DNA of 64,000 nt from Burkholderia sp. (lineage in GTDB: Bacteria > Pseudomonadota > Gammaproteobacteria > Burkholderiales > Burkholderiaceae), in the NCBI GenBank assembly GCA_031253835.1, contig JAIRVP010000048.1, positions 1 to 64,000 on the forward strand. Direction: 5' to 3'. This document shows, piece after piece, positions 44,444 to 54,252 of this stretch. Within the stretch, counting starts at the first letter, position 1, and every line of letters starts with the position of its first letter. A program made the translations under genes and the position numbers. Under the pieces are notes generated by a model. The model did no database searches, was not told the DNA's origin, and saw only the letters and a list, made by a program, of their open reading frames with translations.

Positions 44444-45712
44444 TCAATGACTCGAACACGGCACGTCACCCTTCGGCATCGGCGTATCGCGCTCCGCGTC
44501 GAAATCGGCTTCGCGCGTGCCTGACGGCGTCAGCGACACGAAATGCATCGCCGTGCCGCGCGCCGGGAACCCGGCGATACCGGTCGAGCCCCACGGAATC
44601 GGCGAACGCTGCACGCCGCTCACCGATATGTCCGCCGCTCCGAGCGCCAGCGTCAGCAGCCGCCCGTCGCGGGTCGGGACGTACGCATGCGTGCCGGAGA
44701 CTCCGATGCCGGATTCGCGCACCGATGCGGGCAGGCAGTCGCGCGTCGCCGTGCGGCGGCCGTCCGGCGCGATCAGCATCGCGACGCCGTGATCGTCCGC
44801 GGTCGTCGTGACGACGAGGAAGCGGTCGATCTCCGGCACATAGGCCGACGAGTACACGTAGTACCGGATCCGGTCGTTCAGCGTCCCGAGCAGGTCCAGC
44901 TTCGCCGTGACGGGGTCGAAGGTCGCGTATTCGAGCGTCGCGTCGGTGCTGCCTTCGATGAATTTCTGCCAGACGAGCAGCGCGGTGCGCGGCGCGCCCG
45001 CGATCACGGGCCACCACTCGCGGCGGTGCGGCGCGACCGCGACGTGGTTCAGCACGCGTCCGGCCGCGTCGTAGGTCTTCAGGTAGACGCCGTTGCCGGT
45101 GCCGAGGTTGTCGACGCCGCCGCCGTCGACCCAGTCGGCCGAATAGAACACGACGAAATGTTCGCCGACCGTCGCGACGTGCCCGGAGTGCCCGCCCGAC
45201 TCGACGTCGTTCGGGTAGGGCTTGATCGGCTTCAGGTCGCGGCGGTAGACGCCGTAGCGCTGGCTGACTTCCTGCGGCGCGTTCCAGCCGTCCTCGAACG
45301 TGACGAAGATGTCGCCGCGCGCGTTCTGCGCGATCGATACCGGTTCCTGCGCTTCGGGGCGGCTGATGAACGTGTGGACATGCAGCAGGCGCGGCTTGCC
45401 CGGCAGCCATTCGCCGACGTACACGTCATGCGGCCAGTTGCCGTTGCGCAACGCGCCGCGCGGCACGATGCCGGAGCTGCTGAAGAACACCCAGCGCTTG
45501 CCGTTGCCGGCGTCGGCCACGCCGATGCCGTGCATGAAGCGCCGCGGGTCGCCGGTGTCCTGAGGCGTCGCTGACGCCGGCACGGTGACGGTGTGCACGG
45601 CCGGCGCGACGGCGAGGGCGGGCAGCGGCACCGCGCCGATGCAGCACGCGCCGCAAAGCACGGCGGCGACACGCCGCGCGGCCGTTCGCGCCGGGCGCGT
45701 TCGACACGTCAT
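44444..45712 (-). CDS. Secreted protein of unknown function, last gene of the pga operon
   Basis: A 422-residue protein with a signal peptide (about residues 10-35, ending LPALAVAP). The mature chain has repeated short beta-type blocks (GNGKRWVFFSSSG, ARGDIFVTFEDGWN, VGEHFVVFYSADWVDGGG, HAYVPTRDGRLLTLALG). This suggests a beta-propeller of the sialidase/BNR kind, but no Asp-box is clear. Its ATG overlaps the glmS stop (ATGA), so it is translationally coupled to the PNAG locus. A role in binding or trimming the exported polymer is possible but unproven. Confidence 0.7.
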   Translation of the reverse strand: MTCRTRPARTAARRVAAVLCGACCIGAVPLPALAVAPAVHTVTVPASATPQDTGDPRRFMHGIGVADAGNGKRWVFFSSSGIVPRGALRNGNWPHDVYVGEWLPGKPRLLHVHTFISRPEAQEPVSIAQNARGDIFVTFEDGWNAPQEVSQRYGVYRRDLKPIKPYPNDVESGGHSGHVATVGEHFVVFYSADWVDGGGVDNLGTGNGVYLKTYDAAGRVLNHVAVAPHRREWWPVIAGAPRTALLVWQKFIEGSTDATLEYATFDPVTAKLDLLGTLNDRIRYYVYSSAYVPEIDRFLVVTTTADDHGVAMLIAPDGRRTATRDCLPASVRESGIGVSGTHAYVPTRDGRLLTLALGAADISVSGVQRSPIPWGSTGIAGFPARGTAMHFVSLTPSGTREADFDAERDTPMPKGDVPCSSH

Positions 45713-47532
45713 TCGACCGTCACCGATTTCGCGAGGTTGCGCGGCTTGTCGACGTCGGCGCCGCGTGCGCAGCCGACGTGATACGCGAGCAGTTGCAGCG
45801 GGATCACGTTGACGATCGGCGACAGCAGGTCGCCCGATTCGCGCACGCGGATCAGGTGCGTGTCGCGGTCGGCGTCGATTTCGAGCTGGCTGCCGGCCAG
45901 CACGTAGAGCCGGCCGCCGCGCGCGCGCACCTCGGCCATGTTGGACTTCAGCTTCTGGAACAGGCGGTCGTCCGGCGCGATCGTGACCACCGGCATCGCG
46001 CTCGTGACGAGCGCGAGCGGGCCGTGCTTCAGCTCGCCGGCCGCATAGCCTTCCGCGTGGATGTACGACACTTCCTTGAGCTTCAGCGCGCCTTCCATCG
46101 CGATCGGGAAGTGGATGCCGCGCCCGAGGAACAGCGCGTTCTCGGTGCGCGCGAACTTCGCGGCCCAGCCCATGATCTGCGTTTCCAGTGCAAGCGCGTG
46201 GCGGATGCGGCCGGACAGCGCGCGCAACTGCTTCAGGTGCATCGCGACATGCGCCGCATCGAGCCGGCCGCGCAGTTGCGCGAGCGTGAGCGTCAGCACG
46301 AACAGCGCGACGAGCTGCGTCGTGAATGCCTTGGTCGACGCGACGCCGAGCTCGACACCGGCCCGCGTGAGGAACCGCAGCGGCGCGTTGCGCGCGATCG
46401 TGCTGGTCGCGACGTTGCAGATCGCCATCGACAGTTCCTGGCCCATCGCGCGCGCCTGCTCGATCGCGCCGATCGTGTCGGCCGTTTCGCCCGACTGCGA
46501 GATGCCGACGACGAGCGTGCGCGGATCGGCCACCGTGTCGCGGTAGCGGAATTCGCTGGCGATCTCCACCTGCGCGGGAATGCCGGCGATGCTCTCCAGC
46601 CAGTATTTCGCGGTCAGGCCCGCGTAGTAGCTGGTGCCGCAGCCGAGCAGCAGCACGCTCCTGACTCTCGACAGCCGCGCGCGCGTGCCGTCGGTCGCGT
46701 CGAACAGCGCCGGCGAAATCGTGTCGATGCCGTCGAGCGTGCTGTCGATCGCCTTCGGCTGCTCGAAGATCTCCTTCTGCATGAAATGCTGGTACGGGCC
46801 GAGCGCGGTGTCGCCTTCGCGCGCCTTCACCTCGCATAGCGGGCGCTGGGCTTCGTGGCCGCCCGAGTCGACCACGGCGATGCGGTCCGGCGTGATCAGC
46901 GCGACGTCGCCGTCTTCCAGGTAGATGAAGCGGTCGGTGAGGTCGCCGAGCGCCGCGCAGTCCGACGCGAGGGTGTTCTGCTCGGCGCCGATGCCGATCA
47001 CGAGCGGCGAGCCGGCACGCGCGGCGACGAGCCGCTGCGGCTCGCGCGCGCACAGCACCGCGATCGCATACGCGCCGTGCAGCCGCTTGACGGCGCGCAC
47101 GACCGCGTCGAACAGGTCGTCGCGATAGAGGCTGTGGATCAGGTGCGCGATCACCTCGGTGTCGGTCTGGCCGCGAAACGTGTAGCCGCGCTCCCGCAGC
47201 TCGACGCGCAGCGCGTCGTGGTTCTCGATGATCCCGTTGTGGACGACCGCGATCGTGTCTCCGGACATGATCGGATGCGCGTTCATTTCCGACGGCGCGC
47301 CGTGCGTCGCCCAGCGCGTATGCGCGATGCAGGTCTGCGCTTCCAGGCCGAGCGTCAGCACGCGGGCCTGCAGGTCCGTCACGCGCCGCAACGTGCGTTC
47401 GCTGCGCAGGCGGCCGTCGTCCTGCACGGCGATGCCGCACGAATCGTAGCCGCGGTACTCGAGCCGGCTCAACGCATTGACCAGTTGCGGCACCTGATTG
47501 TTCAGGCCGCTTGCTCCGACGATTCCGCACAT
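45709..47532 (-). CDS. glmS: Glutamine--fructose-6-phosphate aminotransferase
   Basis: A 607-residue enzyme, normal length for GlmS. The N-terminal glutaminase nucleophile is C2 (MCGIVGASG), with ALSRLEYRGYDSCGIAV following. Two SIS isomerase domains carry LLLGCGTSYYAGL and VVGISQSGETADTIGA, and the C-terminus ends in DKPRNLAKSVTVE. It makes glucosamine-6-phosphate, the first step to UDP-GlcNAc. It sits 118 bases after pgaD and overlaps the next gene, so this copy appears dedicated to supplying PNAG synthesis. A housekeeping copy is probably elsewhere. Confidence 0.95.
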   Translation of the reverse strand: MCGIVGASGLNNQVPQLVNALSRLEYRGYDSCGIAVQDDGRLRSERTLRRVTDLQARVLTLGLEAQTCIAHTRWATHGAPSEMNAHPIMSGDTIAVVHNGIIENHDALRVELRERGYTFRGQTDTEVIAHLIHSLYRDDLFDAVVRAVKRLHGAYAIAVLCAREPQRLVAARAGSPLVIGIGAEQNTLASDCAALGDLTDRFIYLEDGDVALITPDRIAVVDSGGHEAQRPLCEVKAREGDTALGPYQHFMQKEIFEQPKAIDSTLDGIDTISPALFDATDGTRARLSRVRSVLLLGCGTSYYAGLTAKYWLESIAGIPAQVEIASEFRYRDTVADPRTLVVGISQSGETADTIGAIEQARAMGQELSMAICNVATSTIARNAPLRFLTRAGVELGVASTKAFTTQLVALFVLTLTLAQLRGRLDAAHVAMHLKQLRALSGRIRHALALETQIMGWAAKFARTENALFLGRGIHFPIAMEGALKLKEVSYIHAEGYAAGELKHGPLALVTSAMPVVTIAPDDRLFQKLKSNMAEVRARGGRLYVLAGSQLEIDADRDTHLIRVRESGDLLSPIVNVIPLQLLAYHVGCARGADVDKPRNLAKSVTVE

Positions 47533-47650
47533 GATTCACCTCGTCCAGAAGAAGTTGCCGGCCTGCCGGCGATGCCTGGCAGCGCGGCGTCAGGAGCGGC
47601 GCCGCGCCGCACGGATGGCGTCCCGTGCGCGGCGGCGCGTCTCCGCTGAC

Positions 47651-48139
47651 TTACTCGCGGGGCTGCGGCCCCGCGTGGGCTACCCATTCGATGCCGGAAA
47701 TCGCACCGTTCGCGTCGTGCGACGCGACGAGAATGCGCGTGGTGCGCCGCGCGCCGCGCCGGCGGGCGCCGGCCAGCGCGGTGGTCGGCACCGCGCGCAC
47801 CTTCGCGCTGGCCGAGCGCCGCAGCATCTTCGACACGCGCAGCCGGTACGCGAGCGGATGCACGACGCGCCCTGCGATCAGCCACGTGACGATCGTGCCC
47901 GCGATGGTCGCGATGGCGGTCGCGTAGAACACCATCTGCTCGATCGGCATCTCGGCCTGGTTGAACGGCAGCAGGTAGCGATACGTATAGATGCAGATCG
48001 AGGCCCACACGGCGCCGACCAGCGCCGGCCGCACGAGGCGGAACCAGACGACCAGCACGGCGCCGACGATGCGGCCGCGTTCGGCGATCATTTCGCGCGG
48101 CGTGCGCAGGGAGAGGTCAATAATCGGCGCGTTCTTCAT
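47651..48139 (-). CDS. pgaD: PNAG synthesis accessory membrane protein PgaD
   Basis: A 162-residue inner-membrane protein with two helices (about residues 35-55 and 70-92). PIIDLSLRTPREMIAERGR at the N-terminus and WASICIYTYRYLLPFNQ resemble PgaD. In E. coli PgaD binds PgaC and together they sense c-di-GMP. The C-terminal part has a basic stretch (ARRRGARRTTRI), longer than in E. coli PgaD. It overlaps pgaC by 23 bases. Identification relies on position as much as on sequence, since PgaD is poorly conserved. Confidence 0.78.
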   Translation of the reverse strand: MKNAPIIDLSLRTPREMIAERGRIVGAVLVVWFRLVRPALVGAVWASICIYTYRYLLPFNQAEMPIEQMVFYATAIATIAGTIVTWLIAGRVVHPLAYRLRVSKMLRRSASAKVRAVPTTALAGARRRGARRTTRILVASHDANGAISGIEWVAHAGPQPRE

Positions 48140-49388
48140 GTTGAATGCCTCGGTCAGGGCTGACCCATACGGCCCGCTTGCCGCGGCCCCGCAGCACGAC
48201 GGCCGGCAGGGCGACGACGGTGGTGATCATGCTGATCAGCCAGAAAGCAACGGGGTACCAGATGGTGTCCAGGAAATACATCAGGAGTTTTTCGTCATAC
48301 TGACGATCGATCATGCTGCCGATGATCAGCTGCAGGATGCAGGTCGCAACCAGCAGCATCCCGTGCCAGTGCGGCACGACCGATACGTGCCAGCTCAGCG
48401 GCAGCGGATAGACGATGTCCACCAGCGCGAGCAGCAGGATGAACGACATCGAATAGGCCCACGCGATGCCGATCAGGTATTCGACGAACAGCGGCCACAT
48501 CATCATCTGCGTGGGCCGCATGAGCGTGCCCGCATATTTCATCAGCACCTGGATGCCGCCTTTCGACCAGCGCAGGCGCTGCCGGTAGAGCCCCTTCAGC
48601 GTCTCGGGCATCAGGATCCAGCTCAGCGCATGCGGCTCGTACACGACGCGCCAGTCGCGGCACTGCAGCTTCCAGCTGATGTCGATGTCCTCGGTCAGCA
48701 TGTCCGCGCTCCAGTAGCCGACGTCGGCGAGCGCGGTCTTGCGGAACATCGTGATGACGCCCGACACCGTGAAGATGCGGCCGTACACCTGCTGCGTGCG
48801 CTTGATCAGCCCGACGATCGACGAGAATTCGCCGACCTGCATGCGGCCGAGCAGCGACGTGCGCGTGCGGATGCGCGGGTTGCCGGTCACGGCGCCGACA
48901 CCCGGGTCGGTCAGGAAGTGCTCGAGCATCCAGCCGATCGCGTCGTGCGCGAGCAGCGCGTCGCCGTCGATGCACAGCAGGTACTCCGCGTTGGACACCG
49001 CGGCCGCGGTCGTGAGCCCGACCGCCTTGCCTTCGTTGCGTGCATGATGGATCACGAGCAGCCGCGGGATCTCGACGGCGAGCGCGTTGAGGATCTCGCC
49101 GGTGCGGTCCTGGCTGCCGTCGTTGACCGCGATGATGTCGTAGTTCGGATACTGCATCCCGTTCAGGTGGCCGATCACGCTGCGCGCGTTCGCGGCTTCG
49201 TTGAAGCAGGGCACGATGATCGAGATCTTCGGGATGCCGCTCGACGCGATCGTCCGGGTCGACAGCTCGCGGCCTTCTTCCAGCAGGAAGTAGTGCACGA
49301 CGCCGCCGATCATCCACAGATACGACATGAAGAACGGGTAGTAGAAGACGAAATCCTGCAGGCGCTGGATGATGCTGTGGGTGGTCAT
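48117..49388 (-). CDS. pgaC: Poly-beta-1,6-N-acetyl-D-glucosamine synthase PgaC
   Basis: A 423-residue family 2 glycosyltransferase in the inner membrane. The motifs are NDGSQDRTGE, CIDGDALL, the acceptor-site TEDIDISWKL and QRLRWSKGG (QxxRW). Membrane helices lie at the N-terminus and in the last 120 residues. It polymerises UDP-GlcNAc into PNAG and pushes the chain into the periplasm. Its ATG overlaps the pgaB stop (ATGA) and its end overlaps pgaD, so the set is translationally coupled. Confidence 0.94.
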   Translation of the reverse strand: MTTHSIIQRLQDFVFYYPFFMSYLWMIGGVVHYFLLEEGRELSTRTIASSGIPKISIIVPCFNEAANARSVIGHLNGMQYPNYDIIAVNDGSQDRTGEILNALAVEIPRLLVIHHARNEGKAVGLTTAAAVSNAEYLLCIDGDALLAHDAIGWMLEHFLTDPGVGAVTGNPRIRTRTSLLGRMQVGEFSSIVGLIKRTQQVYGRIFTVSGVITMFRKTALADVGYWSADMLTEDIDISWKLQCRDWRVVYEPHALSWILMPETLKGLYRQRLRWSKGGIQVLMKYAGTLMRPTQMMMWPLFVEYLIGIAWAYSMSFILLLALVDIVYPLPLSWHVSVVPHWHGMLLVATCILQLIIGSMIDRQYDEKLLMYFLDTIWYPVAFWLISMITTVVALPAVVLRGRGKRAVWVSPDRGIQHEERADY

Positions 49389-51475
49389 GGCGTCTTCGCC
49401 CCCTTCGATTGCTGCATCTGCATCAGCGCGTTGATCGAGGTCGGGTCGAGGCGCGACTTCAGCGACATCACGTCGCGCATCGCGTCGAGCTCCGGCTGGC
49501 CGTTCAGGAAGTTGTCCGGGTAATAGCCGAAATTCACGGCGCCCTCGCTGCGCAGCCGCCGCATCTGCGCGAGCAGCGTGCTGGCCGGCACGTCCTTGTG
49601 CGCGTGCCAGTCGTACGACTGCAGTTCGAACACGGTGCGCTGCAGCCCGCGCTGCTTCGCACGCACGGCCCGCACGAGCTGGTCCAGCCAGCCTTCGGGG
49701 TCCTTCGCCTGCTCCATGTACGGCATCGCCATCAGCGCGACGTAGTCGTAGGTCGAGAGGAAATCGTCGTAGTTCTGCGCATACCACGCTTCCGACTCGG
49801 GCTTGAGCACCGGCAGCGCGAAGAGGTTGCGCGCGGTCAGTACGTCGCCGACGTTCTGGTGGGCCAGCACGATCTGCTCGAGCTGCCGGGTCAGGTCGAT
49901 CAGGTAGCGCGACTTCTGGCGCGTCCAGCGCTTCATCAGGTCGGGGTTCTCGCGGATCTTGCCGACGTCGGCCGGCAGCCCCCATTGCGAATAGGTGCGC
50001 AGCGCATGCCGGCCCGCATCCTCGTAGTCGTCGAGCACGGCGTCGTCGCTGAACAGGATGCCGCTGAACGACGCGTGCTTGCTGAGGTCCTCGTAGATCT
50101 GCTGGATCATCAGCCGCGCATCCGGATCGAACGGGCTCAGCCGGAACACGCGCGTGCCGTTCTCGCGGGCCGGCGCGCCGCCGTATGCGCTGACGGCCTC
50201 GAGCCCGCGCTGCCTGTCCGGCGGCCGGAACGCGAGCACCGGCATCCAGGCGTACACCTGCACGTTGGAGCGCGTATTGAGCTGCCATGCGGCACGCGAG
50301 AACAGGTCGGCGCGCATCGGCAGGTGCCGGTTCGGGAAATACACCGATTCGGCCACGCCGGTGCCCTTCGGGTCCGCAAACGCCTGCAGGTACACCGATT
50401 TCGGCTGCATCCGGTAGATGCGCTCGATCAGCTTGCCGAGATTCGCTTCCTGCCGCGCGGGATCGGGATCGTAGACCTGGTCGAGATCGACCTGCACGAT
50501 GCGCTCCGGCACGTCGACGTCGCCGCGGTTGGTCGCCGGCTCGCGCATCGAGCGCTCGAACCCGCCGATATCGATGTCGTACATCATCAGGATCCGTCTC
50601 AGGCGGTCCAGCGGCACTTCCGGCGTATTCGGGCCGGCGTCGAGGCTGAACTGGATGTCCATCCCGAGCGACGTCGAGATCTGGCGCACGGGCTGGTTTT
50701 CGGCACCGTACGGCCACACCATCGAGCGTGCGACGATGCCGGTGTGTTCGCGGATCTGCCGCACGCACGTCTGCAGGTCGTCGTGCACGCGCGCCTCGAA
50801 TTCGGCGTCGGTTTCATAGCGTTTCTGGTCCTGCAGGTAGAGGTGCGACGTGGTCGCCGGCAACTCGTTGCCTTGCGGATTCGCGACGGCGCCATGATGG
50901 AGGTTGTGGGTGTGGCAGCCGAGCTCGACGAGATGAGACTGGCCGACCTGCTTCACCTCGTCCCACGACATGAAGTAGTCGCGCGGCACCTGGATCTTGT
51001 CGCTGATGCGGATCGGCGCATCCAGCGGCGCATCGATCCACGCGGTGACGATGCCCATCACGGCCGGATACTTGAAGCGCTCGAGCAGCGGCAGCACTTT
51101 CGTGTAGTGGCTGCGGTAGCCGTCGTCGAACGTGAGCAGCACCGCACGCGGCGGCAGCGGCTTGCCGCCGTGCCGCGACTCCTCGATCTGCTTGACCGTG
51201 ATGGTGTGGTAGTTGTTGGTCTGCAGCCACGAGAAGATCGCGGTCAGCGTGCCGGTATCGACCGCGAACGGATCGACCATCGCGGACGGTGACGAAAACG
51301 ACGCCATCAGGTTGTCGCGCACGTCGTGCATGCAGATCACGCGGAACGTCTTGCCGTCGGCCGGATCGGACGGCGGCAGCAGGTCGATCATCTTGGCGTT
51401 CGTCACGCCCGGGAACAACGAACAGGCGGCGAACGTGCCGAGGCATCCGCACATGAAGGTCCGTCTGGTTTGCAT
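49385..51475 (-). CDS. pgaB: PNAG N-deacetylase / glycoside hydrolase PgaB
   Basis: A 696-residue two-domain periplasmic protein. The deacetylase domain (about 40-270) carries H50, the pair D117-D118 (LLTFDDGYRSHY) and the metal His cluster at 188-194 (CHTHNLHHG). The C-terminal hydrolase domain (about 310-690) fits GH153. It partly deacetylates PNAG so that PgaA can export it. The N-terminus (QTRRTFMCGCLGTFAAC) has a twin-Arg pair and a lipobox-like AAC, so the anchor may be a Tat- or Sec-type lipoprotein signal. It lies 15 bases downstream of pgaA. Confidence 0.94.
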   Translation of the reverse strand: MQTRRTFMCGCLGTFAACSLFPGVTNAKMIDLLPPSDPADGKTFRVICMHDVRDNLMASFSSPSAMVDPFAVDTGTLTAIFSWLQTNNYHTITVKQIEESRHGGKPLPPRAVLLTFDDGYRSHYTKVLPLLERFKYPAVMGIVTAWIDAPLDAPIRISDKIQVPRDYFMSWDEVKQVGQSHLVELGCHTHNLHHGAVANPQGNELPATTSHLYLQDQKRYETDAEFEARVHDDLQTCVRQIREHTGIVARSMVWPYGAENQPVRQISTSLGMDIQFSLDAGPNTPEVPLDRLRRILMMYDIDIGGFERSMREPATNRGDVDVPERIVQVDLDQVYDPDPARQEANLGKLIERIYRMQPKSVYLQAFADPKGTGVAESVYFPNRHLPMRADLFSRAAWQLNTRSNVQVYAWMPVLAFRPPDRQRGLEAVSAYGGAPARENGTRVFRLSPFDPDARLMIQQIYEDLSKHASFSGILFSDDAVLDDYEDAGRHALRTYSQWGLPADVGKIRENPDLMKRWTRQKSRYLIDLTRQLEQIVLAHQNVGDVLTARNLFALPVLKPESEAWYAQNYDDFLSTYDYVALMAMPYMEQAKDPEGWLDQLVRAVRAKQRGLQRTVFELQSYDWHAHKDVPASTLLAQMRRLRSEGAVNFGYYPDNFLNGQPELDAMRDVMSLKSRLDPTSINALMQMQQSKGAKTP

Positions 51476-51490
51476 GGCGCGATCTCCTTG

Positions 51491-54148
51491 CTAGAACGGC
51501 AGGTTGACCGACAGGAAGCCGGTTTCGGAGCGTTCGCGCTGGCCGTCGTACGCATGGCTGCTGACTTCGACGCCGTAGGTCAGCGTGATGTCGTGCTTGA
51601 ACGTCCACGCGTGTTCGAGGCGCGCGCTCCACAGCGGGCTGGTGCCGAAGCCGCGCTCGTTGTACACGCCGCCGGACGCCGACAGGCGCTGCTGCAGCGA
51701 CATGTCGCCCTTCTTCCACAACGTCAGCTGGTGCATGACGGTCGCCGCGGCTGCATAGTCGCGGCCCGGGCTGAAGTAGGGCGCGTTCTGTCGCGTGTTG
51801 CTGTCGGTACCGAGCTCCAGCGACACGTTGACGAGCTGGTTGGCGGACGTGTACACGCGCTGCGTGGCGCTCGCCGCGATCTCCTGGTGCAGGTTCGAAT
51901 CGCTGTAGCGGCTCACGCCGTAGCTCAGCTTGACCTCGCGGCGGTCGTTCTGGCGATACACGACCGAGACGTTCGCGGAGCGTCCCCAGATGTGAGCGGC
52001 ATAGGCCTTCCACGGCAGCGAGTTGTCGTTGGTGTCGAGCCCGGCGCTGACCGTCCAGTAGTCGTTCAGCGCGTACGCGATCGACCCGCGGCCGCCGGTC
52101 CGGCCGTCCGTGCCGAACGAGCGCGTGACCTCGCCCTGTACGGTGAGCGGGCCGTGCCGGTAGTCGCCGCCGACGCCGGTGCGCGTGCGGCTGACGTTGC
52201 CGCCGTCGGTTTGCGCATAGCCGAAGAACGTATGCGAGAAGACCCGCCAGTTGTCGCCGAACGGTTGCGAATACACATAGCTGTCGGACGAGAAGCTGTT
52301 GTCCGCCAGCGCGCTGTTGCCGTGCTCGAAGCTCAGGTCGGTTGTGAACACGGGGCTGCGGTATGCGTTGTAGTCGCGCTTGAAGCCGCGCACGGCGCCG
52401 CTGTCCGGGAACGTGTTGCCGAGGGTCTGGTCGACGGTCTTCGCGGACGCGTAGTCGTCTGCCGTGAGCGACGCGCGGCCGAGGCCCGCGAGCATCTCGA
52501 CGCTGTCCGGGTGATCGGTCAGCGACGCGCGATACATCGCGATCGCCTGGCGCGGATGCGACTGGCCGGATACCGCGTCGGCGTGCGCGGCGCGGATCTC
52601 CGCGTTGAACGGCACCTGCTTCTCGAGCTGTTCGAGCGCGGCGATCCCTTCGTCGACACGGCCGGTGTAGATCAGGTATTGCGCGCGCAGCCGGTAGTAG
52701 CGCAGGTAGTCGCCTTCTTCCGGGCCGACGCTGGTCACCTGCTTGGCGGGCGGCAGCGACTTGCCCATCTCGTCGAGCGCCTGCTTCGCGTCCGCCGCGC
52801 GCCCCTGGTCGACGTACGACCAGAACAGCCCTTCGCGCAGTTCGATCGGCCGCGTGCGGGCGCCGTACTGGAAGCCGCGGGTCGCACGGTCGGTCGGCGA
52901 CGCGGTGGCCTGCTGCAGCGCGCGCTGGTACACGGCGTTTGCCTTGGCCGGTTCGCTCAGGTACAGGTACGCGTCGCCGACGGCCGCCAGCGCGTCGATC
53001 GAGATTTCCGCGTTGGATGGAATCGTCTCGAACGTCGTGACGGCTGTTTTCATGTCGCCGCGTGCCGCATAGGCGACCGTGCGGTCGCCCGCGAGCGCCG
53101 TCCTGACCGGCGTGTACTCCGGCGTGGCCGGCATCCGCTTGTCGAGGTCGTCGGCCGCGCGCAGCGCGGTGTCGATTCCGTCGAAGCGGTCCGGACTCGT
53201 CATCGAGCGCGACTTGTCGCGTCCGCCGCGCGCTTGCTGGCGAATCGACAGCTCTTCCAGCTGCGCGATGTCGACCGCGGAGAACGCATCGGGCCGGGCC
53301 TTCGCTTCGTCGAGCGCCTTGATCGCGCCGCCGCTCGCCGCGAGGCCGAACACGTCGTTGCGCACCGTCGCGACATCGGCGGTACGGAGATTCGGCGCCT
53401 GCGGATTCGGTGTTTCGACGTCGGGCCCTTGCGAGCGCTGGATCGGTTCGCCGGGGAGCGGGGCGCCGGGTGTCGGTGAATTCGGCGCCTGGGGCGACGG
53501 TGGTTGCGAGCCGGGTGTCTGCGTGACGGGGGCGGGCGAGTTCGGCATCGGGGTGCCGGATGCCTGCGCGGTCAGTGCCGGTGTCGTCGGCGGCGCGGTG
53601 GTCGCGGGCGGTGCGAGCTGCGGCGGGGCGCCCGACGTGGGTGCGACCGGCGCGGGCGGATTCGGCTGCGCGGTGTCGGATGCCTGCGCAAGCTGCATCG
53701 GTGCGTTCGACGTGGGCGCGTGTGAGGCCGGCGGATTCGGCTGAGCGGTATCGAATGCCTGCGCAAGCTGCATCGGTGCGTTCGAGGTCTGCGCGACCGG
53801 CGGCGGTGCGTCCGGGTCCACCACGACCGTGGTCGGCATTGCCGGGTTCGTTGCCTGCGCGATCTGCATCGACGCATCCGATGCCTGTGCGATCGGTGTC
53901 GGCGCATGCGGCGGCAGCGTGCCCGAACCCTCGGCGATCTGTACCGACGTCACCGTTGGCCGCGTGCCGGGCGGCAGCGCATCCGGTGCGACCCCGGCGA
54001 TTTCTCTCGCGCCGCCCGGTTCCGCGTCGCTTTCGGTGGAGAAGCAGGCGCCGGACGCGACGAGCAGCAACACCAGCGGCGCATGCAGGAGGATCCGCCG
54101 GTTGGACGGAGCGACGGTGGTGCATTGTTGTTTCCGATTGTTGTCCAC
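51491..54148 (-). CDS. pgaA: PNAG export outer-membrane porin PgaA
   Basis: An 885-residue protein started by GTG 54148 with GAGGA in front. A signal-like hydrophobic stretch is at residues 19-38. Residues 55-250 are a Pro/Ala/Gln-rich low-complexity region with a 25-residue tandem repeat. Residues 260-590 are TPR-type helical repeats that bind PgaB, and the last 290 residues are a beta-barrel ending in SVNLPF, the terminal Phe of outer-membrane proteins. It secretes deacetylated PNAG. The low-complexity region is not part of E. coli PgaA and makes this protein longer. Confidence 0.9.
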   Translation of the reverse strand: MDNNRKQQCTTVAPSNRRILLHAPLVLLLVASGACFSTESDAEPGGAREIAGVAPDALPPGTRPTVTSVQIAEGSGTLPPHAPTPIAQASDASMQIAQATNPAMPTTVVVDPDAPPPVAQTSNAPMQLAQAFDTAQPNPPASHAPTSNAPMQLAQASDTAQPNPPAPVAPTSGAPPQLAPPATTAPPTTPALTAQASGTPMPNSPAPVTQTPGSQPPSPQAPNSPTPGAPLPGEPIQRSQGPDVETPNPQAPNLRTADVATVRNDVFGLAASGGAIKALDEAKARPDAFSAVDIAQLEELSIRQQARGGRDKSRSMTSPDRFDGIDTALRAADDLDKRMPATPEYTPVRTALAGDRTVAYAARGDMKTAVTTFETIPSNAEISIDALAAVGDAYLYLSEPAKANAVYQRALQQATASPTDRATRGFQYGARTRPIELREGLFWSYVDQGRAADAKQALDEMGKSLPPAKQVTSVGPEEGDYLRYYRLRAQYLIYTGRVDEGIAALEQLEKQVPFNAEIRAAHADAVSGQSHPRQAIAMYRASLTDHPDSVEMLAGLGRASLTADDYASAKTVDQTLGNTFPDSGAVRGFKRDYNAYRSPVFTTDLSFEHGNSALADNSFSSDSYVYSQPFGDNWRVFSHTFFGYAQTDGGNVSRTRTGVGGDYRHGPLTVQGEVTRSFGTDGRTGGRGSIAYALNDYWTVSAGLDTNDNSLPWKAYAAHIWGRSANVSVVYRQNDRREVKLSYGVSRYSDSNLHQEIAASATQRVYTSANQLVNVSLELGTDSNTRQNAPYFSPGRDYAAAATVMHQLTLWKKGDMSLQQRLSASGGVYNERGFGTSPLWSARLEHAWTFKHDITLTYGVEVSSHAYDGQRERSETGFLSVNLPF
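53639..53788 (-). repeat. 75-bp tandem repeat inside pgaA (two units)
   Basis: Two adjacent 25-residue units, each beginning TSNAPMQLAQA and running DTAQPNPPA, encode residues 121-145 and 146-170 of PgaA. A third, degraded unit (TSGAPPQLAP) follows. They differ at only a few residues. Copy number could vary between strains. Confidence 0.7.
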
Positions 54149-54252
54149 GGTGTGTCCTCACTCTGAAACGATCACATCGGTTGCACGCCCGACGATGCAC
54201 GCCGCCGCGGGCCGCGTGGCCGGGCGGCGAGGCCCGGCCACGCGGAGCCGGC

